A model generated the notes under the pieces. The model had not been told where the DNA came from and searched no databases. It saw only the letters and a list, made by a program, of their open reading frames with translations. Both the position numbers and the translations under genes were made by a program. This document shows, in pieces, positions 9,493 through 17,702 of a stretch of 64,000 nt of DNA. The first letter of the stretch is position 1. Each line of letters begins with the position of its first letter. The DNA is taken from assembly GCA_963754135.1 (NCBI GenBank), contig CAVWEY010000002.1, forward strand, positions 372,001 through 436,000. The letters are read 5' to 3'. The DNA comes from JAJFUI01 sp963754135 (GTDB lineage Bacteria; Planctomycetota; Planctomycetia; Pirellulales; Thermoguttaceae).

Positions 9493-10511
9493 GACCGCTG
9501 CGGATTGGGCCGTTGCTGGTCGACCCGCCCCTGCTCCAGGCGCCGATGGCCGGCTACAGCAACTACGCCTATCGGCAGATGGTCCGCCGGTTGGGCGGGG
9601 TGGGCCTGCCGGCGACCGAGATGGTAAGCGCCCGGTGCTTCTTACACGGCGACGCCCGATTGCCCGACCGGCTGTGGGGCGTGGGCGGCGAGCCGCGGCC
9701 GCTGGCGGTGCAAATCTGGGACAACGATCCGGCGGCCTTGGCTGCGGTTGCGCGGCGGTTGGTCGAGGACTTCGGGCCGAGCGTGATCGACATCAACTTC
9801 GGCTGCCCGGCCCGCGACGTTTCCGAAAAGGCCCAAAGCGGCTCGTATCTGTTGCGGGATCCGGATCGGGTGGGCGCGCTTGTGGCCGGCGTGGCGGCGG
9901 CCTGCCTGCCGGTGCCCGTGACGGCGAAAATCCGTCTCGGCTGCACGCGCGACACGATCAACGCCATCGACGTCGCCCAGGCGGTTGAGGCGGCCGGCGG
10001 GGCGGCGGTGACGGTCCACGGCCGCACCGCCGAGGATTTCTTCCGCGGCTCGGCCGACTGGAACGAGATCGGCCGGATCAAGCCGCACCTGAGCCGGATT
10101 CCCCTGATCGGCAACGGCGACATCCGCACGCCGGCTGCCGTGGCGGAGGCGTTCACTCGCTACGGAGTGGACGGGGTGATGATTGGCCGGGCAGCGTTGG
10201 GCCGGCCGTGGTTGTTCGCGCAAGCCGCGGCGGCGCTCTGCGGCGAGCCGGTCCCGCCCGATCCCACGCCGCGCGAGCAGCGGCAGCTCTTGTTGGATCA
10301 TTTCCGCCTGGTGGTCGAGCGTTTCGGGCCGGCGAAGGGGACGGTCTTGATGCGGGCTTACGCCTGTTGTTACGGCCAAGGCTGCCCCGGCGCCCGCGCC
10401 TTCCGCCGCCAGATCGCCCAGGCCGCGGCGCCGGAGGAGTTTGTCGGCATCGTCGAGCGGGATTTTCCGGCGTCGTCACGGGGCGATTGGGCGGCGGGTG
10501 GCACGCCCTGA
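9489..10511 (+). CDS. dus: tRNA-dihydrouridine synthase (DusB-like)
   Basis: FMN enzyme that reduces uridines in the tRNA D-loop using NADPH. The motifs are in order: LLQAPMAGYSNYAYR at the N-terminus, then INFGCPARDV with the catalytic Cys, KAQSGSYLLRDP, VTAKIRLGC, VTVHGRTAEDF, the IPLIGNGDIRTP phosphate site and GVMIGRAALGRPW. Length (340 residues) is normal. Start ATG 9489 overlaps the upstream stop by ATGA, so translation is likely coupled. The last codons and stop lie inside the left arm of an inverted repeat, so the extreme C-terminus (AAGGTP) is repeat-derived. Confidence 0.93.
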   Translation: MRPLRIGPLLVDPPLLQAPMAGYSNYAYRQMVRRLGGVGLPATEMVSARCFLHGDARLPDRLWGVGGEPRPLAVQIWDNDPAALAAVARRLVEDFGPSVIDINFGCPARDVSEKAQSGSYLLRDPDRVGALVAGVAAACLPVPVTAKIRLGCTRDTINAIDVAQAVEAAGGAAVTVHGRTAEDFFRGSADWNEIGRIKPHLSRIPLIGNGDIRTPAAVAEAFTRYGVDGVMIGRAALGRPWLFAQAAAALCGEPVPPDPTPREQRQLLLDHFRLVVERFGPAKGTVLMRAYACCYGQGCPGARAFRRQIAQAAAPEEFVGIVERDFPASSRGDWAAGGTP

Positions 10512-10576
10512 AAGGGCGTGGCGGGCGCCACGGTGGCGATTGGCAATTCACCACGCCCTTTCAGGGCGTGCCACCC
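10496..10576. repeat. Perfect 26-bp inverted repeat at the end of dus
   Basis: Arms at 10496-10521 and 10551-10576 are exact reverse complements; each arm contains a smaller palindrome (CGCCCTGAAAGGGCG). The left arm includes the dus stop codon. It could act as a transcription terminator, although there is no T-tract. Confidence 0.85.
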
Positions 10577-10642
10577 ACCGGCCTCCCCGGCTGGATCGAA
10601 GGGTACAGGGATGGTATGCTCAAGGGTCTGGAGATGCGGGCG

Positions 10643-11107
10643 ATGAAGCTCATTTCAAGGCTCCTGGTGACGGCAGTATTGGCGTGTCTGGCGGCCGGAG
10701 TGGTCGTCTATGAACTGCGGCAGCGGTGGGAGAAGGACAGGCAGTCGCTGGCCGAGGCGGCCGAGAATCTGCCCGAGGCGGTCGTGGTCTACTGCTTCCA
10801 CCCCAATCAGCAGTGCGAGACGTGCAAGAAGATCGAGAAACTGACGCACGAGGTGCTGGAAAAATCCTTTGCCGCCGAGTTGAAAGACGGCCGGGTGGAA
10901 TGGCGGGTGGTGAACTTCGAGGAGCCGGGCAACACCTTCTTCGTCGATAAATACAACCTCGTCTCCACGAGCATCGTGGTGGTCGACGGCCGGCCGGGCA
11001 AGGGCCGCGCCGGGAAGGACTACCGGCAGAAAGTCTGGGAACTGGCCAACGAGCAGAAGGCGTTCAAGGATTTCATCCGCGGTGCGGTTCAGGAGGCGCT
11101 GAAATAG
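10643..11107 (+). CDS. Membrane-anchored thioredoxin-like protein (ArsF-type nitroreductase-subunit family)
   Basis: A 154-residue protein with an N-terminal anchor (ISRLLVTAVLACLAAGVVVYE) and a periplasmic domain with AVVVYCFHPNQQCETCKKIEKL, a CxxC redox-type motif after a strand as in thioredoxin folds, then FFVDKYNLVSTSIVVVDG. This arrangement is that of a planctomycete family annotated as nitrophenyl compound nitroreductase subunit ArsF; the name is historical and says little about function. I chose ATG 10643 because CTGGAG lies nine bases before it; ATGs at 10616 and 10634 are alternatives. The stop abuts the kinase GTG start with no gap. Confidence 0.65.
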   Translation: MKLISRLLVTAVLACLAAGVVVYELRQRWEKDRQSLAEAAENLPEAVVVYCFHPNQQCETCKKIEKLTHEVLEKSFAAELKDGRVEWRVVNFEEPGNTFFVDKYNLVSTSIVVVDGRPGKGRAGKDYRQKVWELANEQKAFKDFIRGAVQEALK

Positions 11108-12391
11108 GTGAGCCAATCGGACCGATCCAATTTCGAGCAGTACGCCGTGCTGAGCGGCCTGCTGACGCAGCAGCAACTCGACGAGGCGCGGGCCGGCGTG
11201 CGCTGGTCGGAGGGGGACGAGCCTGACCCCGGCGCCCCCCCCGGCGACAAACAGATTGCCGATCGCGTGGTCGAGATGGGGCTGCTCAACCCGTGGCAGG
11301 CGAAGCAACTGCTCGACGGCCGGACGAAGTTCAGCCTGGGGCCGTACTTGATCATCGACTCGATCGGCCAAGGGAGCATGGGGCAGGTGTTCAAGGCCCA
11401 GCACGGCAAGATGGGGCGGATCGTGGCGGTGAAGGTCTTGCCCCGCGACAAGTCCACGCCGGAGGCCGTGGAGAACTTCACCCGCGAAATCCGCGCCCTG
11501 GCCCGGCTCGACCATCCCAAGCTGGTGGCCGCGCTCGACGCCGGCCTGGACGGAAACGTCTACTACCTCGTGACCGAGTACGTGCCGGGGATGGACCTCC
11601 GCAAGCTGGTCCGCGAGCGCGGGCCGCTGGAGAGCCACGTGGCGGCGTCGATCATCGCGCAGGTGGCCGAAGGGCTGGCGTACGCCCACAGCCAGGGGGT
11701 TGTCCACCGGGACGTGAAGCCGGCCAACGTGCTGGTTTCGCCCGACGGACAGGCGAAGCTCTCCGACCTGGGTTTGTCCGGCCCCTTAAGCGGCGCGGCG
11801 GAAAACGATCCCCGCTACGGCAAGATCGTGGGCACGGCCGACTATCTTTCGCCCGACCAGGTCGGTGACCCCTGGACTCCCACGCCGGCGTGGGACATCT
11901 ACTCGCTGGGCTGTACGCTGTATTACGCGGTGACGGGGAAGGTGCCTTTTCCCGGCGGGACCACGGCCGACAAGGCCCGGGCGCATTGCGAGTTGCGGCC
12001 GTTGAACCCGCGGCAGTTGAACCCCCGCCTCAGCGTGGACTTCATCGAGACGATGGCCGACATGATGGCAAAGGACCAGGCGCAGCGGATCGGCTCGGCA
12101 GGGGAGGTGGTGGCGCGGATGGCACCGTTCTTGGTCCCGCCGCCGGAACCGCCCGTCGTGGCGGCCGAGACGATGCCACTCTCACGGCCCGTCCGGGCGT
12201 TGCCCACGCCGCCGCCGATCGTGGCGCCGCGACGCGGGGAGGATGAGGATTCGTCCCGGGAGATGCAGATTCCCGTTGCCGGTGCCCCAATGAACGTCTG
12301 GTGGCCCCTGGCGGCGTTTGTGCTCACCCCGTTGGCCATCGCGGGCACGGTTCTGCTGCTGTGGTGGGTGGTGAAGATGCTGCTGCGGTAA
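11108..12391 (+). CDS. Eukaryotic-like Ser/Thr protein kinase with C-terminal membrane anchor
   Basis: After an N-terminal 75-residue region (SNFEQYAVLSGLLTQQQLDEA) typical of planctomycete kinases, a Hanks-type kinase domain starts at LGPYLIIDSIGQGSMGQVFKA (Gly loop). ATP-binding Lys109 is in IVAVKVL, the catalytic loop is HRDVKPANV (Asp202), the metal motif is DLGLS rather than DFG, and the activation/APE region reads GTADYLSPDQV. A Pro-rich linker leads to a single C-terminal membrane helix (WWPLAAFVLTPLAIAGTVLLL), placing the kinase in the cytoplasm. GTG start directly follows the previous stop. Confidence 0.92.
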   Translation: MSQSDRSNFEQYAVLSGLLTQQQLDEARAGVRWSEGDEPDPGAPPGDKQIADRVVEMGLLNPWQAKQLLDGRTKFSLGPYLIIDSIGQGSMGQVFKAQHGKMGRIVAVKVLPRDKSTPEAVENFTREIRALARLDHPKLVAALDAGLDGNVYYLVTEYVPGMDLRKLVRERGPLESHVAASIIAQVAEGLAYAHSQGVVHRDVKPANVLVSPDGQAKLSDLGLSGPLSGAAENDPRYGKIVGTADYLSPDQVGDPWTPTPAWDIYSLGCTLYYAVTGKVPFPGGTTADKARAHCELRPLNPRQLNPRLSVDFIETMADMMAKDQAQRIGSAGEVVARMAPFLVPPPEPPVVAAETMPLSRPVRALPTPPPIVAPRRGEDEDSSREMQIPVAGAPMNVWWPLAAFVLTPLAIAGTVLLLWWVVKMLLR

Positions 12392-12418
12392 GAAGCCGCG
12401 GCGGGCTGGCCGAGTCTC

Positions 12419-12477
12419 GTAGGACGGATTTCCTAATCCGTCCATGTTTCCTGGACGGATTAGGAAATCCGTCCTAC
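12419..12477. repeat. Perfect 26-bp inverted repeat downstream of the kinase
   Basis: Arms at 12419-12444 and 12452-12477 with a seven-base loop; each arm is itself built from the palindromic ACGGATTNCCTAATCCGT unit. It forms a long stable hairpin 27 bases after the kinase stop and may end its transcription. Confidence 0.85.
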
Positions 12478-12608
12478 GTTCCGGCTCTGCTGCGATTACA
12501 GCCCCACGGATGAACTCTGCTTGCCCAGGCCACCCATCCTAACGCACCGGCTTTGCACCCGGTCGAGTGCCGACGATCGGCGCACGGGGTAGTGCCCAGA
12601 AAGGGGGA

Positions 12609-12636
12609 TTGCCAAAAAAACAATAATTGCTACGAT
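12609..12636 (+). promoter_or_regulatory. Possible sigma-70 type promoter for the STAS gene
   Basis: TTGCCA at 12609-12614, a 16-base AT-rich spacer with an A-run, and TACGAT at 12631-12636, about 60 bases upstream of the STAS gene start. The match is partial, so this is only a candidate. Confidence 0.35.
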
Positions 12637-12694
12637 TCGATTGGGCAGGCTTTTCTTGTTATGCGGATTGTCCGCAACGTTAAGGGAGGACGTG

Positions 12695-13075
12695 ATGCCG
12701 ACGATCGCTTCCCACTGCGAGTTAGAGGTGCAACGGGGACCGGATTGGCTCTTGGTGCGCATCAAGGGCTTCGATCCTGATGACCTGGACGCCCCATCGC
12801 TGGCGGAGCGGATCCGCCGCCTGTTGCAGCAGCACTTCACCTACCGGCTGGTGCTGGAACTGGACGAGGCGCCGTTGCTGAATAGCCCGCTGATCGGGCA
12901 ACTGCTGGATTTGTACCGGTGGATCGAGGAGCACGACGGCGTGATGCGGGTGTGCGGTCTCTCGCCGTACAATCGCCAAGTGCTGCACGCCTGCCGCCTG
13001 GACCGGCAGTTGCTCCCCTACCGGGATTGCCGGGAGGCGGTCATGGGCAGTCCGCACTGCCGGCGGCCGCGCTAG
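12695..13075 (+). CDS. STAS-domain protein (anti-sigma-factor antagonist-like)
   Basis: A 126-residue protein starting at ATG 12695 with AAGGGAGGA just upstream. The fold pattern is that of STAS proteins: a strand (DWLLVRIKGF), LVLELDEAPLLNSPLIGQLLDLYRWIEEHDGVMRVCGLSPYNRQVL. The position that is a phosphorylatable Ser in SpoIIAA-type antagonists falls at LLNSPLIG, so Ser is present. Such proteins relay signals to anti-sigma kinases, but no partner kinase is adjacent. Confidence 0.7.
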   Translation: MPTIASHCELEVQRGPDWLLVRIKGFDPDDLDAPSLAERIRRLLQQHFTYRLVLELDEAPLLNSPLIGQLLDLYRWIEEHDGVMRVCGLSPYNRQVLHACRLDRQLLPYRDCREAVMGSPHCRRPR

Positions 13076-13098
13076 CCCGTCAAACCGCGGTTCTGGAC

Positions 13099-13314
13099 CT
13101 ACACCCAGCAGACCTCGAGTTCGTTGGCGATCTCGTCCACGCCGTCAATGTGGCGGATCGCCTCCTGAGCCATCTGCTTCTGGAAGTACGTGTTGACCAC
13201 GCCGCGCAAGATGACGCGGCCGGCGCTGGTCTCGAACCGCAGATTGCGCCGCGCGATGTAAGGGTTGCGTTCCAAGGCCGTGAGCACCTGGTCTTCCAGT
13301 GGCGTGTCGATCAT
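13099..13314 (-). CDS. BON-domain protein
   Basis: A 71-residue protein made almost entirely of one BON domain: LEDQVLTALERNPYIARRNLRFETSAGRVILRGVV, followed by QKQMAQEAIRHIDGVDEIANEL. BON domains bind phospholipid or other envelope components; no signal peptide is visible, so this is the minimal, probably cytoplasmic version common in planctomycetes. Convergent with the STAS gene. Confidence 0.85.
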   Translation of the reverse strand: MIDTPLEDQVLTALERNPYIARRNLRFETSAGRVILRGVVNTYFQKQMAQEAIRHIDGVDEIANELEVCWV

Positions 13315-13596
13315 CTCTCTTCACCCGCGTTGCCAGAAGATTCGGTTATTTCCATCGGCAATCCACACGGATTCCCTAACAGATACTCACTGACGAAGAT
13401 GGGTATTTTGCGTCAGCCGGTGGGGATTTTCCGGTCTTGCCGGCTGTCCGCCCCATAACTGCCGGCGGCCGGCTTGACCGCACAGCTGGGAGTTGCCGAA
13501 GGGGGTGCCTACCCACGCTGTAAGCCCGTTGTTTCAAGACTAGCTTACGATCCGTGGGCGGGGCAAACCGGGAGGCAAAAAATCGTTCACAAATTT

Positions 13597-14791
13597 GGCT
13601 CATCCGGCTGAAGCGTACCTGGGGGTTGAAAAAGTGTGGACATGCTTATCCCATAAGGGGTTGTGCAAACGACCCTTAACACGGGAGGAGTCAGCATGTC
13701 CACGAGTTTGTTGTACCACGGATTTGGGATTCGTGGCTATCGGTATGTTCGCACGGAGTACATCGAGGGCGGGGTAGTGTTTACCATCGTTCAAGACCCC
13801 AAGACGTGTCGTTGCCCGGCATGTGGCGGGAGGAGTATCATCCTCAAAGGCGGGGTGACACGGCGATTTCGCGGATTGCCCATCGGCGGCAGGAAGGTGA
13901 CGTTCGTGTTTCGGGTGCCCCGCATACGCTGCCACGACTGCAACGTCGTCCGCCAAACGGCCCTCGGGTTTGCCGATCCCCGGCGGACCTACATCCGAAG
14001 TTTCGCCCAATACGTCCTGCATCTGGCACGATTGATGACCATTCAGGACGTCGCCTTGCACTTGGAAGTCAGTTGGGACGTCGTCAAGGAGATCGTCAAG
14101 AGCGACCTGCAACGGCGATTCTCCCATCCCAAGCTCAAGGACCTGCGGCAGATCGCCATCGACGAGATTTTGACGGCCAAGGGCCATCGCTATCCGACCA
14201 TCGTTTTGGACCTCGAACATCGACGCCGTGACCACGCACCTGCCTGATGCCGTCTTGGTATTCGACCGCTTTCACGTCACGAAACTCTTCAACGACAAGC
14301 TTTCCGAGTTGCGGCGGGAGTTGTATCGTTCGACCAAGGACGGCTTGGAGAAAGACGTGCTCAAGGGAACCCGCTGGCTGCTGCTGAAGAAACCGGAGAA
14401 CCTTGAGGCCTCGCGCAATGAGCATCAGCGCTTGGAAGAGGCCTTGCGTCTGAACGCCCCATTGGCCACCGCCTACTATCTCAAGGAAGAGTTGGGGGAA
14501 TTCTGGGAGCAAGACAGCCAGGAGGAAGCCGAGGCGTTCCTCTTGGATTGGATTCTCCGCGCGGAATCGACCGGCATCCGCATCCTTCACCAATTCGCCC
14601 GGACGCTCCGTTTTCACGCCCACGGCCTCCTGGCCTACTACGACTACGCCATCTCCACCGGACCGCTGGAGGGCATCAACAACAAGATCAAAACCATGAA
14701 ACGTCAAGCCTATGGCTTCCGAGACCACCAGTTCTTCATCCTCAAAATCTACGCTCTCCACGAAGCCAGGTACGCTTTAGTCGGATGAACC
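13597..14791 (+). mobile_element. ISL3-family insertion sequence with terminal repeats and target duplication
   Basis: The element is 1195 bp. Left (13597-13622) and right (14766-14791) ends are inverted repeats with 23 of 26 matches. The flanks are ACAAATTT on the left (13589-13596) and ACAAATTA on the right (14792-14799), an eight-base duplication with one mismatch, the size expected for ISL3. The only gene inside is a broken ISL3 transposase, so the copy cannot move by itself. Confidence 0.85.
13696..14788 (+). pseudogene. ISL3-family transposase with internal deletion
   Basis: Start ATG 13696 has GGGAGGAG upstream. The first part carries the zinc-binding N-terminus (CRCPACGGR and RCHDCNVVR), the helix-turn-helix (MTIQDVALHLEVSWDVVKEI) and the first catalytic Asp in IAIDEI. 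After VLDLE the sequence jumps at about 14218 into THLPDAVLVFDRFHV in a different frame. In intact relatives about 35-40 residues lie between, including the second catalytic Asp (DMSPAY type). The C-terminal Glu motif, TGPLEGINNKIK, is present. The missing Asp and frame change make it inactive. The stop codon lies in the right terminal repeat. Confidence 0.9.
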
Positions 14792-14803
14792 ACAAATTAG
14801 CTC

Positions 14804-14940
14804 TCAGGGGGGGGCAAAGAGCATCTTCTGCTCCAACCACAGTGCAAGGGCAACCTGCCCGTTCGGATCGTCGCCCGCCTTGCCGAAGTAGCAGAACTTC
14901 TGCTTGACCTTCTTGCACTACCGTCCGCTGGCGTGTCGAA
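14804..14940 (-). pseudogene. Fragment of a planctomycete tyrosine integrase (N-terminal arm)
   Basis: Reading the minus strand from 14940 gives RHASGR, a TAG in place of an expected Trp, then CKKVKQKFCYFGKAGDD and VALALWLEQKM before a stop. Intact planctomycete integrases commonly have an N-terminal arm of the form ASGRW-x-KK-x-RGK-x-YFG-x-(A)-DD-x-A-LALWLEQ-D. Only about 45 residues are left and they contain a stop, so this is a relic. It lies between the ISL3 copy and two tRNA genes, a typical integration area. Confidence 0.55.
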
Positions 14941-15019
14941 ATAAGGGGAAATCGGGGTGGGGCTTGCCAGAGCCGGGTTTTCGGGTAGGCTTAGGTATGA
15001 TGCTTCCTTAAGGCGTTTT

Positions 15020-15093
<74 letters not shown>

Positions 15094-15343
15094 CTTCCTC
15101 TTCAAAGCCGTCTGCCGCGGTGACGGTATGGACCACTGTGATCATGCCACGCGGCGTCAGTCCCAACCCGATGGGCGACAACCGTTCGGCACTTTGGCCT
15201 CTTTACGACGGCGGCTCGATAGGGTAAAGTTGAGCATTACGGCATTCACGATCAAAGACGGGTGGCGTCCCGCCACCGCTGGGCTACCCAGCGGCGGACG
15301 ATGTTACCTTGGAGATTGTAAGTCATTGTGGGATAAGGACTTT

Positions 15344-15417
<74 letters not shown>

Positions 15418-15459
15418 CTTGACGCAAATCTTGCCGAAACGCTCGCCCGCGGCCGCCGA

Positions 15460-16893
15460 TCAATCGGCTGGCCGCTCGACGAACGCCTGATCCGGCGCCA
15501 AAACGTAGGGGGGCAGCCAGCCGGACGTGTTCCCCAGCGGCAGCACGGACGCATCCAGCGGAATGCCCAACGCCTCTTGCATGAACGCCCGGCGGCGCTC
15601 GATGCGCGCCCGGCAATCGGGATACAACCGCGAAAGTTGCTCTCGCAGCGGTTCGTCGGCCAGCACGACGCCGTCCTCGGCGTTGATGTAACAGAACGGC
15701 CCACGAGAGACGGGAATGATGTCCATTTGAAGGGCCGTACCCGAGCGGAGCTTCGTCCGGCTGCCGGGGGTGAAGGGGGAATGGGTCCATTCGTCGAGAT
15801 GGAGGTAGTGGCCCGGATTCAGGGCGAAATCGAACAGTTGGGGATCGCGGCGGGACTCGACGGCGTCGACGACTTCGCCGGCGGCGGCGCCGACGCGGAT
15901 CGCCCGGTACCAGGCGGCGACGACGCTGAAGTAATTGGCGGCCAGCCGCGGATAGAACTCCCGCAGTTGGTCGGGCAGGTCCGCCGGCCCGGCGGCGACG
16001 CACCCCGCTCGGCTCGTCAGGGCGCCGGTCACGCCCAGGCAGACGGTGAAGGGGTCGCCGAGGGCCGCCCGGCGGGCCGACGGACTGGCCAAGCCCCGCC
16101 GCGCCTTTTCACCAAAGCTGATCATGCGGTGGCAACTGAGCGTCAGCCCGCGGCTGTCCAGCAGGTGCTCCAGTTCGTCCTCGGCCGCGCCGGGCCGGAT
16201 GTTCCGCAGAACCTGGCGCACCCCTTCCGAGGTGATCGCGGCGGCATACTCGAACTGGGCGATCTGTTCGGGTTCATTGAACAGCCGCAACCCGTCGTCG
16301 GGATTCGTGAACATGCCGGTCGCGTTGCTCACTTGCCCGTTGACGCCGGCCAGTTCGCGTAGGACATCGACGATGTAGGAGGGCAGATCGACGGCCGCCG
16401 CGGCCTCGCGGGGCATCGTGGCGCCGGTTTCCGCCGCCGCCGATGCGGCAACAAGCCGCGATTGGTAGCACTTCCAGCCGGCGCACCCCACACGGCTGCC
16501 GCGGCCAATGCCGAAACCGGCCAGAATCGTCCGCAGGGGGCGGGATTTCTCCCGCGGCTGCCCCATCAGGCTGAACTCCTGGAACAACTCCACTTGCAGC
16601 CCAAGATCGGCCTCCGGCAAATATCCCATGCACTCGTTTCCGACCAGGAGCAGGCGATTGCCGTGGCGGTCAAGAAGCAAGAGGGCCTCTTCAAACCGGG
16701 GGTCAAAGCCCGTCAGATAGGCCAGGTTGGCGCAGTGCTCGCGGTCGGCATAGACCACCAGCACATCCAGCCCCCATGCGCTCAGGCGGGCGGTCGCCTC
16801 GTCCATGCGGCGACGCAACACCTGCTCTGGAATCGGCGGACAGTGGGCGGCCCTGCCAAATTCTGGAAGCGAGACGGTGGCAAGCGAACTCAT
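15460..16893 (-). CDS. M24-family (Xaa-Pro aminopeptidase-like) protein
   Basis: A 477-residue protein starting at ATG 16893 with AAGGAGG seven bases upstream. The N-terminal half has the creatinase-like fold pattern (LSAWGLDVLVVYADREHCANLAYLTGF and an EALLLLDRHGNRLLLVGNE stretch); the C-terminal half has pita-bread features (LNPGHYLHLDEW, TALQMDIIP, NAEDGVVLADEPL). The metal-ligand set is only partly recognisable, so catalysis is uncertain and it may be a non-peptidase M24 protein. It is cytoplasmic. It sits alone, convergent with the tRNA genes. Confidence 0.75.
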   Translation of the reverse strand: MSSLATVSLPEFGRAAHCPPIPEQVLRRRMDEATARLSAWGLDVLVVYADREHCANLAYLTGFDPRFEEALLLLDRHGNRLLLVGNECMGYLPEADLGLQVELFQEFSLMGQPREKSRPLRTILAGFGIGRGSRVGCAGWKCYQSRLVAASAAAETGATMPREAAAAVDLPSYIVDVLRELAGVNGQVSNATGMFTNPDDGLRLFNEPEQIAQFEYAAAITSEGVRQVLRNIRPGAAEDELEHLLDSRGLTLSCHRMISFGEKARRGLASPSARRAALGDPFTVCLGVTGALTSRAGCVAAGPADLPDQLREFYPRLAANYFSVVAAWYRAIRVGAAAGEVVDAVESRRDPQLFDFALNPGHYLHLDEWTHSPFTPGSRTKLRSGTALQMDIIPVSRGPFCYINAEDGVVLADEPLREQLSRLYPDCRARIERRRAFMQEALGIPLDASVLPLGNTSGWLPPYVLAPDQAFVERPAD

Positions 16894-17117
16894 TCTACAA
16901 CCTCCTTGGCATGATTCTTGCGGCAAATTGGCTCCGCGAGGCGGCCTGACACGTCGCCGATGCCTCGGACCACCATTGTAGAAGCGCGGCCGGCCAATGG
17001 GAAGCACACCGGCGGGGCGTCTTGGGGCGAGCCGGCGATTCCGGTAGAATAGTGGGAGAGGCTGGCGAAAAGGGAGATGATCGAGAAGATCCTCCACGGG
17101 CTCGTGAGAGGCGAAAA

Positions 17118-17417
17118 GTGGCTGATATGCTGCTCAACTTTCAAGAGCTGTGCTCCTTCCTGAAAGCAGATGAGGCGGTGGTCTTGTCGTTGATCGAATC
17201 GGGCGGTCTTCCGCCGCCGCTGAACATCGGCGACCGGCTCGTCAGGTGGGTGGAGAGCGATTTGGCCCGCTGGGTGCAAATGGGTTGCCCGAAGTTCCCC
17301 CCGCCCACGCCGGCGGAGCTTACGCTGATCCGCACCAAGCGCATCGAGGAGAAACAGCATCCGCCGGCCGACATCATCGCGGGACCGGCCGCCAATCAAG
17401 CCGCCAGTGACAAGTAA
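17118..17417 (+). CDS. AlpA/excisionase-like helix-turn-helix protein
   Basis: A small DNA-binding-like protein. The core, LLNFQELCSFLKADEAVVLSLIESGGLPPPLNIGDRLVRWVESDLARWVQMG, follows the winged-helix layout of AlpA/MerR-like excisionase proteins (helix-turn-helix, then wing residues and a W-x3-D-x2-W helix). I chose GTG 17118, which has AGAGG seven bases upstream; ATG 17127 is the alternative. It may regulate gene expression or be a relic of the integrative elements nearby. Confidence 0.65.
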   Translation: MADMLLNFQELCSFLKADEAVVLSLIESGGLPPPLNIGDRLVRWVESDLARWVQMGCPKFPPPTPAELTLIRTKRIEEKQHPPADIIAGPAANQAASDK

Positions 17418-17487
17418 TGCTTGCTTGCCGGAGGATAAAACGCATGACCGCTGGTGATTGTTTTCAGTCCCGAAGGGACGCAATGGG

Positions 17488-17629
17488 AAAGCCCAGGGCA
17501 ACGCCCTGGGGAGAGGTTTCGCCTATGCCGCACAAGCCCTGAAAGGGCGCCATCGGTGAGCGTAATGCCGCCCTTTCAGGGCTAACCGGTCGGATTCGCC
17601 CTCTTCCCCAGGGCGTTGCCCTGGGCTTT
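17488..17629. repeat. Nested inverted repeats upstream of the LRR gene
   Basis: Outer arms 17488-17511 and 17606-17629 (24 bp, perfect), each containing the palindrome CCCAGGGCAACGCCCTGGG. Inner arms 17535-17549 and 17569-17583 (15 bp, perfect) contain the GCCCTGAAAGGGC unit also seen at the dus gene. Flanking CGAAGGG/CCTTCGG pairs extend the structure. The whole gap 17418-17702 is occupied by this composite. Confidence 0.85.
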
Positions 17630-17702
17630 CGTATCGCGCCCCTTCGGGGCTCATCCCCAATCCCGAAATGAAAACCTAATGGCCTAACGGAGGACCGGGC
17701 GG

